Shown here one piece after another: positions 40,114-48,930 of a DNA stretch of 64,000 nt. Every line of letters begins with the position of its first letter. Position 1 is the stretch's first letter. A program made the position numbers and the translations under genes. The notes under the pieces are model-generated. The model searched no databases. It was given only the letters and a program-made list of their open reading frames with translations, and was not told where the DNA came from. This DNA comes from a virus: the IMG/VR virus record IMGVR_UViG_3300036760_000327, positions 1 to 64,000 of that record, one strand, 5' to 3'.

Positions 40114-40944
40114 ATGATAGAAATAAATAAAACCTATAACGAGAATTGTTTGAATACAATGGCTAGAATGTATGATAATTTTATTGATTTGACGGTTACG
40201 TCTCCTCCTTACGATACTCTTCGTTCCTACAAAGGATATGAATTTGATTTTGAAAATATAGCCAAAGAACTTTATAGAGTAACAAAACAAAATGGAATTA
40301 TAGTTTGGGTAGTTGGAGATGCAACAGTAAATGGAAGTGAAACTGGCACATCTTTTAAACAAGCATTATATTTTAAACACATAGGTTTTAATTTACATGA
40401 TACTATGATTTATGAAAAATGTGGATTTCAATATCCTTCTAGTATCACTTCAAAACGGTATCATCAAGTTTTTGAATATGTTTTTATTTTATCTAAAGGT
40501 AAACCCAAAACATTTAATCCGATTTGTGATAGAGAAATTAAATGGCCAGAAGGTTCGTGGGGCAAATCCACTAGTAGACAAAAAGATGGAAGTTTAAAAG
40601 AAGGGCGTCGGACAAAACAAGATAGTAAAGAAAAAGGAAAAAGATTTAATATATGGACATATCCTGTGGGAAAAGGATTTGGAACTAAAGATATAATTGC
40701 TTATCAGCATCCTGCTAGATTTCCTGAAAAATTGGCCGAAGATCATATTATTAGTTGGAGCAATGAAGGAGATCTGGTTTATGATCCATTTATGGGTAGC
40801 GGTACGACAGCAAAAATGGCATTACTCAATAAACGTAATTATATTGGAAGTGAAATATCACAAGAATATTGTAAAATAATAGAGGAAAGACTAAATAATG
40901 TTTATATTAAAATCTCTCAAAATCAACAATTTTCTCTCCTTTGA
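40114..40944 (+). CDS. DNA N4-cytosine or N6-adenine methyltransferase, 276 aa
   Basis: Beta-class order: TSPPYDTL (catalytic, about 29-36) comes first and DPFMGSGTTAKMALLNKRNYIGSEIS (SAM-binding motif I, about 227-252) near the end. The SPPY form favours N4-cytosine, but N6-adenine is possible. No restriction endonuclease is nearby, so it is an orphan anti-restriction or regulatory methyltransferase. Overlaps the Rad50-like gene by 47 bases. Confidence 0.85.
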   Translation: MIEINKTYNENCLNTMARMYDNFIDLTVTSPPYDTLRSYKGYEFDFENIAKELYRVTKQNGIIVWVVGDATVNGSETGTSFKQALYFKHIGFNLHDTMIYEKCGFQYPSSITSKRYHQVFEYVFILSKGKPKTFNPICDREIKWPEGSWGKSTSRQKDGSLKEGRRTKQDSKEKGKRFNIWTYPVGKGFGTKDIIAYQHPARFPEKLAEDHIISWSNEGDLVYDPFMGSGTTAKMALLNKRNYIGSEISQEYCKIIEERLNNVYIKISQNQQFSLL

Positions 40945-42703
40945 TACCCTAGAAATTGATTTTAGCCAGCACGGTTTTTGGGCCATAAGTGGGTTCAATA
41001 ATAAAGGGGGAGACTCGAATGGTTCCGGAAAATCGGCTTTATTGTCCAGTATTGTATGGGGACTATTTGGAAAAACTCAAAACGGACTATTTGGCAAAGA
41101 TGTAGTTAGATGGGGTCATGATGATTGTGCTGTGATCCTAACCTTTTCTAATGGTACAAATATTTATTCTATTAGCAGAACTCTTAAATCTGTTGATTTT
41201 TATATTAATGATCAACTCCAGCAGGGACATAAGAAAGATATTCAGGATCTGATTAATAAAACCTTCGGGACAGATTACCAGTTATTTCTAACTTTTAATA
41301 TTTTTACAAAAGCATGGGGTAATTTTATTACAGAAATTGGGGATGCTGGGCGTAAAAAATTATTTAAATCAATATTAATGTTAGATAAAATAGATAATGC
41401 TTTAAACAAGGCCAAAGAAATATATGTACAATTAAATGTTCAAGCCAATAAAACCGAGGGTATAATTAAACAATTATCTAATACCCTACCAGAATTAGAG
41501 GATATTCTCAATAAAAATAAAGAACTATCTGCAAACGAGGAGAGAATTAAACAAGAAGCTATTAAAGAACTAGAACAACAAAAGATACAATTAAAGCCAG
41601 AAGTAATTGACTTTACAGCTAGTATTGTTGCTTTGGATAAAGAAATTAAGGATCTGGTTGATCAAAAAACTTCTGATACTGCGGAATATAATGACATTAA
41701 ATTAACCAATATTAAAAATTTAATATTTCATGATAAGGCTACTTTAGTTCAGATAGAAGAGAAACTAAAAAATATTAATTTAATTGGGGGTGAGTGTCCT
41801 ACTTGTGGCCAAAAAATTCTGGCAAAGAATAAAAAAATGCATATTAGACATCTAGAAATTCTTAGAGATGAATGTATAGAATCATTAAAAAATAATGAAA
41901 CAACAGAGAAAAATATAAATAAAGAAATTTATGAAATTGACGCGATACAGCAAAAAATATCTGAATTAAATAAAAGAAAATCAGATATAGAACGGCAAAT
42001 ATGGGAACAGGATATTAAAATTCAAAAGTATAATGATTTTCTTCAAATGTCAGCAAAATCTTTAAATTATCTTAGAGATAACCAAACTGATTATTCTGAA
42101 TTAATAAAGGTTACTGAATCTAAAATAAATAAGGTTAAAACAGGAATTGAATATAACCAGAATTTACTTATTGGATATGCAAAAGAGATTGATGTATTTA
42201 ATTATCTTCAATGGTTATATGGACGACAAGGGGTAATCAACCTTATTATAGAAAAATGTTTTGCTAGATTGGCTTATTTATCCAATAGATATTTACGTAA
42301 GCTTTCTGGAGAATTTAAATTAGAAATTTCGGCCCAGAAAGAATTAAAGTCGGGAGTATATAAGGACGAAGTTGATATATTCGTATGGAACGAAGGAAAA
42401 AGAGTACAATATGCTAGTTTATCGGCCGGGCAACAACAAAGACTTAATATTGCCATGTTACTGGCTCTTTGCGATTGGGGCAAAGAAATTGGGGCTAACT
42501 CGTTTGATCTTCTTATGCTAGATGAAATTCTTGATCTATCTCTGGCAGAAAGAGGACAAGAAGAAACCTTGGATTTGTTATATTCTAAAAAACCAACCAT
42601 AAATCATATTATTTTGATCAGTCACAAAGACTTGTTAAAGGGTCAATTTGATAAAGAAATTAATATTTTACGAGGCGAAGATGGAATATCAAGAATTGGA
42701 TAA
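40898..42703 (+). CDS. Rad50/SbcC-like ATPase (T4 gp46-like), 601 aa
   Basis: SMC-type ATPase: Walker A GGDSNGSGKS (37-46), a coiled coil from about 170, zinc hook GECPTCGQ (about 296-303), a second coiled coil, signature LSAGQQQRLN, Walker B FDLLMLDEILD, and ISHK at the end. About 600 residues, so the coils are short, as in T4 gp46. Partner of the Mre11-like nuclease at 39118. Confidence 0.9.
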   Translation: MFILKSLKINNFLSFDTLEIDFSQHGFWAISGFNNKGGDSNGSGKSALLSSIVWGLFGKTQNGLFGKDVVRWGHDDCAVILTFSNGTNIYSISRTLKSVDFYINDQLQQGHKKDIQDLINKTFGTDYQLFLTFNIFTKAWGNFITEIGDAGRKKLFKSILMLDKIDNALNKAKEIYVQLNVQANKTEGIIKQLSNTLPELEDILNKNKELSANEERIKQEAIKELEQQKIQLKPEVIDFTASIVALDKEIKDLVDQKTSDTAEYNDIKLTNIKNLIFHDKATLVQIEEKLKNINLIGGECPTCGQKILAKNKKMHIRHLEILRDECIESLKNNETTEKNINKEIYEIDAIQQKISELNKRKSDIERQIWEQDIKIQKYNDFLQMSAKSLNYLRDNQTDYSELIKVTESKINKVKTGIEYNQNLLIGYAKEIDVFNYLQWLYGRQGVINLIIEKCFARLAYLSNRYLRKLSGEFKLEISAQKELKSGVYKDEVDIFVWNEGKRVQYASLSAGQQQRLNIAMLLALCDWGKEIGANSFDLLMLDEILDLSLAERGQEETLDLLYSKKPTINHIILISHKDLLKGQFDKEINILRGEDGISRIG

Positions 42704-42714
42704 AGGAGGAAAAT

Positions 42715-42969
42715 ATGAAATTGTGGTTATTGAGACCAAGAAAAGAATGTATTAAGAAAGATAATCCATGGGAGCCGTGGTATGATAAAGCGTTTGGATT
42801 TGTTATAAGAGCAAAAACAGAAAAAAAAGCTCGTTGTTTGGCTGATCAAGACGCGGGGGATGAAAATGACAATTTCTCTGCTTGGACAGACAAAAAATAT
42901 TCAACTTGTATTGAATTAACTCCATCAGGTAAAGAACAAATAATTCTGCGAGATTTTTACAGTGCTTAA
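42715..42969 (+). CDS. Hypothetical protein, 84 aa
   Basis: AAAGGAGG ahead of the ATG. The pattern MKLWLLRPRKE, DPWEPWYDKAFGFVIRAKTEKKAR and ARCLADQDAGDE occurs in small phage proteins of unknown function. Last plus-strand gene; the next gene is convergent only 8 bases away, with no room for a usual terminator. Confidence 0.7.
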   Translation: MKLWLLRPRKECIKKDNPWEPWYDKAFGFVIRAKTEKKARCLADQDAGDENDNFSAWTDKKYSTCIELTPSGKEQIILRDFYSA

Positions 42970-42977
42970 AATATAAA

Positions 42978-43307
42978 TCATTCCTTTAACAATCCAGCCG
43001 ATCTTAAAGCTCCCGTTAATACACGAGAAAATGGATTAACAATTAATTCTTCTATTTCGGCAAATTTAGCTGATACATCGGCTGGTATTACGGTTTCCAA
43101 ACTCCCGTGTATTAATTCATGAATTAAAGTTGAAATTTTTTCAGACGATGCCATTCTTTTTAATATATTTATTATTCTTTTATTAAAATCTATGTCACCT
43201 TTGGTTTCTATATCTTTATTCGAGTTAGAAATATGTTTCTTATATTTTATCTGATATAAAATCCCTCCAATTTCAACCGTCTTACCATTAAATCTACGAT
43301 TTTTCAT
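42978..43307 (-). CDS. Small zinc metallopeptidase-like protein (HExxH), 109 aa
   Basis: The helix ISTLIHELIHGSLETV (about 58-73) contains HExxH, with a following Glu that could be the third ligand, as in gluzincin-like ImmA/IrrE-type peptidases. The length is minimal. It overlaps the endolysin gene by 14 bases and thus belongs to the lysis operon; a role there is not established. Likely homologous to the plus-strand HExxE protein at 34889. Confidence 0.6.
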   Translation of the reverse strand: MKNRRFNGKTVEIGGILYQIKYKKHISNSNKDIETKGDIDFNKRIINILKRMASSEKISTLIHELIHGSLETVIPADVSAKFAEIEELIVNPFSRVLTGALRSAGLLKE

Positions 43308-43764
43308 TATTTTCCCCTAGTATAAATAATTTTGCTTCTCGTGCTCGTCTACCCATAAGACCTTTATTTATCTTTCCTCCGGCATATATCCAAGATAGCA
43401 TAGCTTCTGGAACTCTGCTATATTCACTCCTATTCAATCTAGACCTAGCCGTACTGGCCTGGAATCCTCCTGTCCCAATGTTAAAAACAAAGGAAAGAAG
43501 AGCCGCATATTGGTTATCCGTAAGAGGAACTCTAACTAATCTCATAATGGCCGTAGCTGTACGTAATAAATCTTTGCGCAATAAATCATCGGCTTGAGAT
43601 TCAGTTATGCCATCTTTAAATATAGTTTCTTCATTTGGCAATAAAAGATGTCCTACACCAATTGTTTTTTTGCCAGCTACATCAAGATAAATATGGAGGA
43701 CACAAGCTTCTTCTCGTTTAATAAACTCTATAGCAATTTGGGGTATTTGACGAACCGTTATCAT
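43294..43764 (-). CDS. Endolysin, T4-type lysozyme (GH24), 156 aa
   Basis: Muramidase that cuts peptidoglycan for lysis. N-terminal helix with a catalytic Glu in KREEA (about 17-21), then YLDVAGKKTIGVGH (about 26-39) giving the Asp and Thr of the E-D-T triad. The second domain has LTDNQYAALLSFVFNIG, typical of GH24. No signal peptide, so it depends on the holin encoded next to it (4-base overlap). Confidence 0.9.
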   Translation of the reverse strand: MITVRQIPQIAIEFIKREEACVLHIYLDVAGKKTIGVGHLLLPNEETIFKDGITESQADDLLRKDLLRTATAIMRLVRVPLTDNQYAALLSFVFNIGTGGFQASTARSRLNRSEYSRVPEAMLSWIYAGGKINKGLMGRRAREAKLFILGENNEKS

Positions 43765-44285
43765 TTTTTAATTCCATTCTTCAATGCGCTTATTACAGAA
43801 GAAGATGGCATGGAAGTTCTGCCTAAACTATACCTCATAAAACGGGCTCCAAACCAAAATGCCAAAATTGTCGATAGTACAGCAAAGTCTTCGCTGTTCC
43901 ATATTTGCGTTCCGACTTCGTTCCATTTGGCCCCTGCTTGAACTAAAGAATAGATTAAAGAATATTTAACGTACATATAGAGCACCATAAAACCGTATGT
44001 GATCGTTGGACGTACTGAGGAATTGTATAATGATACGATTCCATCAATCCAGCGAACACCAGTGATCTTTTGTTCTGATGCTTTATAGATCGCTTCTGTT
44101 TCAGCTATATCAGCCTGCGCACCCAACTCCTCTAGTTTAATCTGGCCCTGTAACTTCGCGGCTTCCATCTGTAATTTTCCCATCTCTATTTCATGTTTAT
44201 GATCTTCTTTATTGTTCCAAAATTTCAAAATTTCGGGCAATAATGAACCTAACAAACCAAATATAGTACCTAAAAGTGTTAGCAT
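43761..44285 (-). CDS. Holin, three-TM type, 174 aa
   Basis: N-terminal hydrophobic segment (1-22), a long charged helix (EIEMGKLQMEAAKLQGQIKLEEL), then two membrane segments (about 92-115 and 132-150). The order with RWIDGIVSLYNSSVRPTITYGF before the last membrane helices matches the 3TM phage holin family. Stop overlaps the endolysin start, the usual lysis cassette order. Confidence 0.75.
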   Translation of the reverse strand: MLTLLGTIFGLLGSLLPEILKFWNNKEDHKHEIEMGKLQMEAAKLQGQIKLEELGAQADIAETEAIYKASEQKITGVRWIDGIVSLYNSSVRPTITYGFMVLYMYVKYSLIYSLVQAGAKWNEVGTQIWNSEDFAVLSTILAFWFGARFMRYSLGRTSMPSSSVISALKNGIKK

Positions 44286-44288
44286 AAA

Positions 44289-44564
44289 TTATTTCACCTC
44301 TTTCGTTGTGTTATGATGGGGATAAAGGATCGTCTGTTGTGGGTGCATAATTTGAGCAATATGTGGATCCTCTGTTGTATTACAGTGGTAGAAGGACGGT
44401 GCGGGTAAAGGACCATTTGTTGTGGGTACAGGATTTGGCGGGTATACAGGACCACTTGGAAAAACTTCATAATTCCATATTGCTGGACTACAATCACATG
44501 TTTCTTTCCACGGTGCATTTACTCTACTACATCTTGGACAAATCCATCCATAATTTGATGACAT
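44289..44564 (-). CDS. Zinc-finger and Pro-rich protein, 91 aa
   Basis: An N-terminal RanBP2-like zinc finger (WICPRCSRVNAPWKETC, about 7-23) and a long Pro-rich disordered tail (FPSGPVYPPNPVPTTNGP). Very similar short proteins occur beside phage lysis or structural genes. Ends 3 bases before the holin gene. Confidence 0.65.
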   Translation of the reverse strand: MSSNYGWICPRCSRVNAPWKETCDCSPAIWNYEVFPSGPVYPPNPVPTTNGPLPAPSFYHCNTTEDPHIAQIMHPQQTILYPHHNTTKEVK

Positions 44565-44584
44565 AAATTTATCCTCCTTTGATT

Positions 44585-45715
44585 TTATTTGTTTTCTTGA
44601 ATTTTTTCACATATAAACGATATATTATCTTCGGACAATTCTACATGCAATGGAAGACTAATACACCTTTCAAAAAATTTAATGGCCTCCTGGCAACCAT
44701 TATCGGTTTCGTATGTACGATACATTTTATAAAGATGATTCAGGCGATAATGAACGCCGCATTGTATCCCTTGTTCAGACAAATATTTCATTAATTTATC
44801 CCTGTTATTTACAAGAATTACAAATAAATGATTAGCAGATATTCTATCTGGAAATATTTTTAATAATTCAATCTGTTCTGTATTAGCTAATAATTTTCTA
44901 TATTTATCTACTAGCATTTGTCTATAGATTCTATCTTCTTCATAATGTTGCAACTGCCCTAATCCAATAGCTGCTTGTATATCATTCATATGATTTTTCC
45001 AACCCATTGATACTATATCATAGTCCCATGAATATTTTTCATTATTTGTTCGTTCGGATGTATTTTTATTTATGCCAAACCATCGCAATAATCTGGCCAT
45101 TTTATCAATTTCTGGATCATAGGTAGTTAACAAACCACCATCTCCGATAGCAAGTGGTTTAACAGAATGGAGACTAAAAGTGCAGAATCTAGAATGCAAA
45201 CATCCTATTTTCTCGTTTTGATACTCAGCGCCGAAAGCGTGAGAGCTATCCTCAATTACATCTAAATGATATTTAGTAGCTATATCATATATTGCATTCA
45301 TATCAACTGGCATACCGCCAAAATGGACAACCATAATTGCTTTTGCTCTAGAATTAATAAATGGATTGGTCATTAATCTTTCAATAGATTTTGGATCTAT
45401 GTTGCCGGTATCTGGTTCAATATCTGCAAAAACAGGATAGTAACCAGCTTGTAAAATACAATGATTTGTGGCAATAAAAGTCAACGGGGTCGTAATGACA
45501 TAAGAGCCTTTGGGAGCTTTAAGACAAGCTAAAGCTATTTGTATGGCCGCCGTGCCAGAATTAAGTGCAATTACATATGGAGTATTCAAATATTGGGATA
45601 CTGCCTGTTCAAACTCAGCAACACGAGGGCCAAGGCCGGTCCAGCCGCTTTTTAATACTTCTGTAACATTATCAATGCTTTTCTGGTAAACGTGGTGGCG
45701 GAATAAAGTTATCAT
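44585..45715 (-). CDS. DegT/DnrJ/EryC1-family sugar aminotransferase, 376 aa
   Basis: PLP enzyme that turns a nucleotide keto-sugar into an amino-sugar. Landmarks: LKSGWTGLGPRVAEFE, ALNSGTAAIQIALA, the cofactor strand EDSSHAFGAEY, and the PLP lysine in HSVKPLAIGDGG; tail HYRLNHLY. Start at the ATG after GGGGGA; a longer frame to 45748 overlaps the upstream gene. Together with the GNAT at 46817 it could make an N-acylated amino-sugar. Confidence 0.85.
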   Translation of the reverse strand: MITLFRHHVYQKSIDNVTEVLKSGWTGLGPRVAEFEQAVSQYLNTPYVIALNSGTAAIQIALACLKAPKGSYVITTPLTFIATNHCILQAGYYPVFADIEPDTGNIDPKSIERLMTNPFINSRAKAIMVVHFGGMPVDMNAIYDIATKYHLDVIEDSSHAFGAEYQNEKIGCLHSRFCTFSLHSVKPLAIGDGGLLTTYDPEIDKMARLLRWFGINKNTSERTNNEKYSWDYDIVSMGWKNHMNDIQAAIGLGQLQHYEEDRIYRQMLVDKYRKLLANTEQIELLKIFPDRISANHLFVILVNNRDKLMKYLSEQGIQCGVHYRLNHLYKMYRTYETDNGCQEAIKFFERCISLPLHVELSEDNISFICEKIQENK

Positions 45716-45716
45716 T

Positions 45717-45944
45717 TTATTCTTTTTCCCCCAGATATTCATAGCCAAACGGACGAATTTCCCACATGTCCATTCCCAATGATTCTAAAGCACAATGGGC
45801 ACATAATACGCAATCTTTTCCCATTATATCAATTATCTTTTTCCAGTACTTATTACTAAGCTGATAATCATAGTGCATACGGGCATGGCATTTTTTACAT
45901 ACCATACCATTATGTAAGATTGTCTCTAGTATTTTTTTTCTCAT
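45717..45944 (-). CDS. Zinc protein, 75 aa
   Basis: CKKCHARMHYD (about 16-26) and CVLCAHCALES (about 45-55) provide two Cys pairs with His. Stops just before the aminotransferase ATG. Unknown; may be regulatory or structural. Confidence 0.6.
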   Translation of the reverse strand: MRKKILETILHNGMVCKKCHARMHYDYQLSNKYWKKIIDIMGKDCVLCAHCALESLGMDMWEIRPFGYEYLGEKE

Positions 45945-45951
45945 CTTTCCT

Positions 45952-46089
45952 TTATTTTTCTCGCATAGCCCATTGTATAAAACATTCTTTACTACAAAAA
46001 TAATATTTTTTATTATTTTTTATTACAACATATACCGGATATTTAATTCCTTGAGATAATTTTTCTAATCCACAATAAGCACATTTCAT
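45952..46089 (-). CDS. Small zinc-finger protein (TRASH/MYM-like), 45 aa
   Basis: MKCAYCG at the start and FCSKECF near the end form a CxxC...CxxxC site like TRASH or MYM fingers. Ribosome site GGATAAAAAT overlaps the upstream stop. Too short to give a function. Confidence 0.55.
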   Translation of the reverse strand: MKCAYCGLEKLSQGIKYPVYVVIKNNKKYYFCSKECFIQWAMREK

Positions 46090-46093
46090 ATTT

Positions 46094-46270
46094 TTATCCT
46101 ATCCTACTTGGTTTTTCCACGTCTTCTAAACTATCAATCATTAGTTGAAGTAATGAAATTGATTTTTGATAATTAGGATAATTTTTAATTAAAGCCTGAA
46201 GTTGCTGGTCCAGATTTAATTTTATCATTTCCATTTTCATTTTAGAAGTCCAACTTCGTCTTAATTTCAT
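46094..46270 (-). CDS. Small helical protein, 58 aa
   Basis: Basic N-terminus (MKLRRSWTSK) and Leu/Gln-rich helices. Its stop lies in the ribosome site of the next gene. Not recognised. Confidence 0.5.
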   Translation of the reverse strand: MKLRRSWTSKMKMEMIKLNLDQQLQALIKNYPNYQKSISLLQLMIDSLEDVEKPSRIG

Positions 46271-46284
46271 GCTGTTTTACCTAG

Positions 46285-46815
46285 TTAGCACCTAGTAAAT
46301 CCACAAGAATAACATTTTGCACAACCTTCTTCCATAATTAAACCAGAACCACACTCTGGACAAGGCTCGGTAATAAATTTTGGGGTCTTTTTGACCGCAG
46401 TTTTTACTTCAGCAATAACTTTATCAAAATTGATCTTATGCACTTCTGGTAATTTTTCTTCTTTCTTTTCAATTATTGTTATAGATTTCTCTTGTTTTTT
46501 TCTGCTTTTAGCCAAACATTGAGCTACAGCATCAGCACAACTTAATGTTTTTGTATTTCCAAAACCATTAGATTGATGGCAACCTATACCTGCCAACTGT
46601 TTGATTATTGTTTCCATACTTGTTCCAGCTTTTAAAGCTAAACTAATAAGTCTTCCTAGAGCTTCAGATTGGCTGGCGGCACATCCTCCCGCCTTTCCTA
46701 AACGAATAAACACCTCCCACGGTTTTCCTTCAGCATCTTCATTTATAGTAATATATAAATTTCCACACCCCGTACTTATACGACGTGTATGTCCCCTAAG
46801 CACTTCTTCTCTCAT
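46285..46815 (-). CDS. Stand-alone TSCPD-domain protein (NrdJ C-terminal-like), 176 aa
   Basis: Residues 1-95 match the TSCPD domain found at the C-terminus of B12-dependent ribonucleotide reductases: RGHTRRISTGCGNLYITIN, EVFIRLGKAGGCAASQSEALGRLISLAL and a Cys-containing QLAGIGCHQ. A Lys-rich linker and a zinc ribbon (CPECGS, CAKCYSCG) end the protein. No reductase catalytic gene is visible in the window. It may act with a reductase elsewhere or be regulatory. Start at MREEVL after AAGGA. Confidence 0.8.
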   Translation of the reverse strand: MREEVLRGHTRRISTGCGNLYITINEDAEGKPWEVFIRLGKAGGCAASQSEALGRLISLALKAGTSMETIIKQLAGIGCHQSNGFGNTKTLSCADAVAQCLAKSRKKQEKSITIIEKKEEKLPEVHKINFDKVIAEVKTAVKKTPKFITEPCPECGSGLIMEEGCAKCYSCGFTRC

Positions 46816-46816
46816 T

Positions 46817-47374
46817 TTACATGTCCTTGATATTTGTGGCCTGATTTTCATATGAATCTGATAGATCATCATAGCTGTAAATAACAGATGGTTTTTTTGA
46901 ATCAAAATTATGATTAATGGCCTCTAATAATTGAATAGGTTTTGTAACGGATTTAAATCCTGCTCTTGCATAGATAGCAATAGCATCTATATTGTCCATA
47001 TGGACTTCTACTCTAACTTTGTACAGTTTCATTTCTTCAAATGCAATACGGAGAATTCTTTTAACCATTTCTTCAGCATATCCATGTTGCCGAAATTCTT
47101 CTAATAATAATACTCTTCCTAATTTAGCCGTTCGACTAGTGATGTCAGTAGCATAAAGAGCGATAGTCCCGATCTTTTCACCGGATTTAAGCATTACAAT
47201 AAACATATTATCCGTACCAATATCCCTATATTTTTGATACCAAGCTTTTTGTTGTTCTTTGGTTATCTCATTTGCATCAAAAAAATGATCTCTATATTTA
47301 TTACGAGTTTCTCTTAACCATTCAATATCATTCTCATTTACGGGCTTAAAAACTAATCGTTCACTTTTTATCAT
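46817..47374 (-). CDS. GNAT N-acetyltransferase, 185 aa
   Basis: GNAT fold: VFKPVNENDIEWLRETRN (strand 1, helix 1), KIGTIALYAT, the acetyl-CoA loop region LEEFRQHGYAEEMVKR (Q/RxxGxA form, about 91-106), and NIDAIAIYARAGFK. Resembles acetyltransferases of amino-sugar biosynthesis such as PseH. With the DegT aminotransferase it suggests an N-acetylated amino-sugar. Overlaps the glycosyltransferase before it by 14 bases. Confidence 0.8.
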   Translation of the reverse strand: MIKSERLVFKPVNENDIEWLRETRNKYRDHFFDANEITKEQQKAWYQKYRDIGTDNMFIVMLKSGEKIGTIALYATDITSRTAKLGRVLLLEEFRQHGYAEEMVKRILRIAFEEMKLYKVRVEVHMDNIDAIAIYARAGFKSVTKPIQLLEAINHNFDSKKPSVIYSYDDLSDSYENQATNIKDM

Positions 47375-48245
47375 TTAATATTTCCTCCCATTTATGACCA
47401 ATTGTATCTATTGAATATTTATCCAGTACATCTTCTCTTGCCTGTTGTCCAATTTTAATTCGCAAATCTCTATTTTTTAATATCTCAAGATACATTGTCC
47501 ATTCGTTCTTTGAATTATTTAAACAAACAAATCCATTTTTGCCTTGACGAATGATCTCTGTATAAGCCGGAATTGGAGAAGTTATTACAGGCAACCCTAA
47601 TATCATTGACTGGGTTAAACGATTATTCCCCTTCGCAAGTTCAAATGGCGGCAGTTCACCGAGAAACGGTATTACAATAATATCTGAATCAATTAAATCT
47701 GACCATATAGTATCTAATCTCCATTGTTTTGTTGCTTCTTTACAGGCACTAATGGTAATATATTTAAAGCCCAGAGATTCTATTAATGGCCGTATGGTTT
47801 CGGCTTGGGGAAAATGAAGAAGAGTACCAAACCAAGAAATTATGAGATTATCTTCCCTGTGTTCTTTTTTATATAAATTTCTTGGGGTTTCATACGCGTC
47901 ATTTATCGTGTATAATTTAGCTTTTGTATAAGATTGAATCCATTCTCGGATGTACTCAGAGCCACAGACAACTTTATCAGCAATCTGGGCCATTGGAATA
48001 CCTTCAAAGTATAGATCATCCAGTATATAAATTACTTCTTTCCCCTTTTCTTGGCATTCTTTAGCCCTATTAATTTCAGTAAATATTTTTTGGAATATAA
48101 TAATATCATATAAATCAATATTATAGGGGGATATAAGTATATCCGAAATGATACCGTTTTGATTCATCCAGTTAGAAACATTTATACCCATAATACGACT
48201 GCTAGGAGTATTTTTATCACCAATTAAAATCCATCCTATATACAT
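47361..48245 (-). CDS. Glycosyltransferase (GT4-like), 294 aa
   Basis: Two Rossmann-like halves. The C-terminal part has FELAKGNNRLTQSMILGLPVITSPIPAYTEII (donor-binding E region) and QAREDVLDKYSIDTIGHKWEEIL, as in GT-B family 4 enzymes. The first half is short. Near-identical wording occurs in the two larger glycosyltransferases at 52332 and 54515 (SPxxxY, QARED), so the three are related. Confidence 0.75.
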   Translation of the reverse strand: MYIGWILIGDKNTPSSRIMGINVSNWMNQNGIISDILISPYNIDLYDIIIFQKIFTEINRAKECQEKGKEVIYILDDLYFEGIPMAQIADKVVCGSEYIREWIQSYTKAKLYTINDAYETPRNLYKKEHREDNLIISWFGTLLHFPQAETIRPLIESLGFKYITISACKEATKQWRLDTIWSDLIDSDIIVIPFLGELPPFELAKGNNRLTQSMILGLPVITSPIPAYTEIIRQGKNGFVCLNNSKNEWTMYLEILKNRDLRIKIGQQAREDVLDKYSIDTIGHKWEEILNDKK

Positions 48246-48766
48246 AAATTTACCAAATATAAAGTATGATTTCCTTTACTTTTAAGAGTATCTATTCCAA
48301 TAATTTCATTGGAACAAGATTCTAATTCAAATAATGCATCGCTACATATAAAATATCTAGTATGTTCTTTAAGCCAACAAATCAAATTTTTTCTCCATAC
48401 TAAATTTTCATCTGGTAACATATCCCATCGTCGCCACGTTTCTAGCATTAAAGTTAAATCAAAATTATTATTATAAGTATTAATAAAATCTTGAAATGTA
48501 GTATGATAAAATTTAATATTATTATATTTCGTCCATTCATCATATGTCCATATATCCACACCTTGACAAATAGTATTTGGAAATTTTTTGCTCAAACCGA
48601 AAAGAACATAACCCTTGCCACAGCACAAATCAAGTATATTATGAGGACGTATATTTCTATTTATAAGTGCTTCAAAGATTTTATATCCTCGTCCAATTCC
48701 TTCTTCTTCATTATTATTCTCGTCATTTCCCCATACTCTTTTAATTTCCATATCGCCTTCTGTCAA
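48236..48766 (-). CDS. Class I SAM methyltransferase, 176 aa
   Basis: Motif I ILDLCCGKGYVLFGLSKKFP (about 44-63), then GVDIW (acidic ribose-binding strand) and DLTLMLETWRRW. Start is the TTG with GGAGG 7 bases upstream, overlapping the previous stop (TTGA); an ATG five codons later has a poorer site. Lies among sugar genes, so a sugar or small-molecule target is likely. Confidence 0.7.
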   Translation of the reverse strand: MTEGDMEIKRVWGNDENNNEEEGIGRGYKIFEALINRNIRPHNILDLCCGKGYVLFGLSKKFPNTICQGVDIWTYDEWTKYNNIKFYHTTFQDFINTYNNNFDLTLMLETWRRWDMLPDENLVWRKNLICWLKEHTRYFICSDALFELESCSNEIIGIDTLKSKGNHTLYLVNLCI

Positions 48767-48930
48767 TTTAATTCCTCCAATAATATATTACAAGGTTGCC
48801 CACATAAAGAACATATATAATAACAAGTGCCTATTTTTTGTTTCTTTACATCTTCTCCAATAAAATCAGGCATATCTGAAAATACTATTAATACTTCGGC
48901 TTGGCAACATGTACTTAGATTGGTATTCAT
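48763..48930 (-). CDS. Small zinc protein, 55 aa
   Basis: CCQAE near the start and CYYICSLCGQPC near the end form a likely metal site. The stop overlaps the next start. Short Cys proteins of this type accompany many genes of this phage. Confidence 0.55.
   Translation of the reverse strand: MNTNLSTCCQAEVLIVFSDMPDFIGEDVKKQKIGTCYYICSLCGQPCNILLEELN

Noticed and set aside
42700-42980. Bidirectional terminator at the strand switch
   Set aside because: Convergent genes are 8 bases apart and no stem with T-run is visible there.
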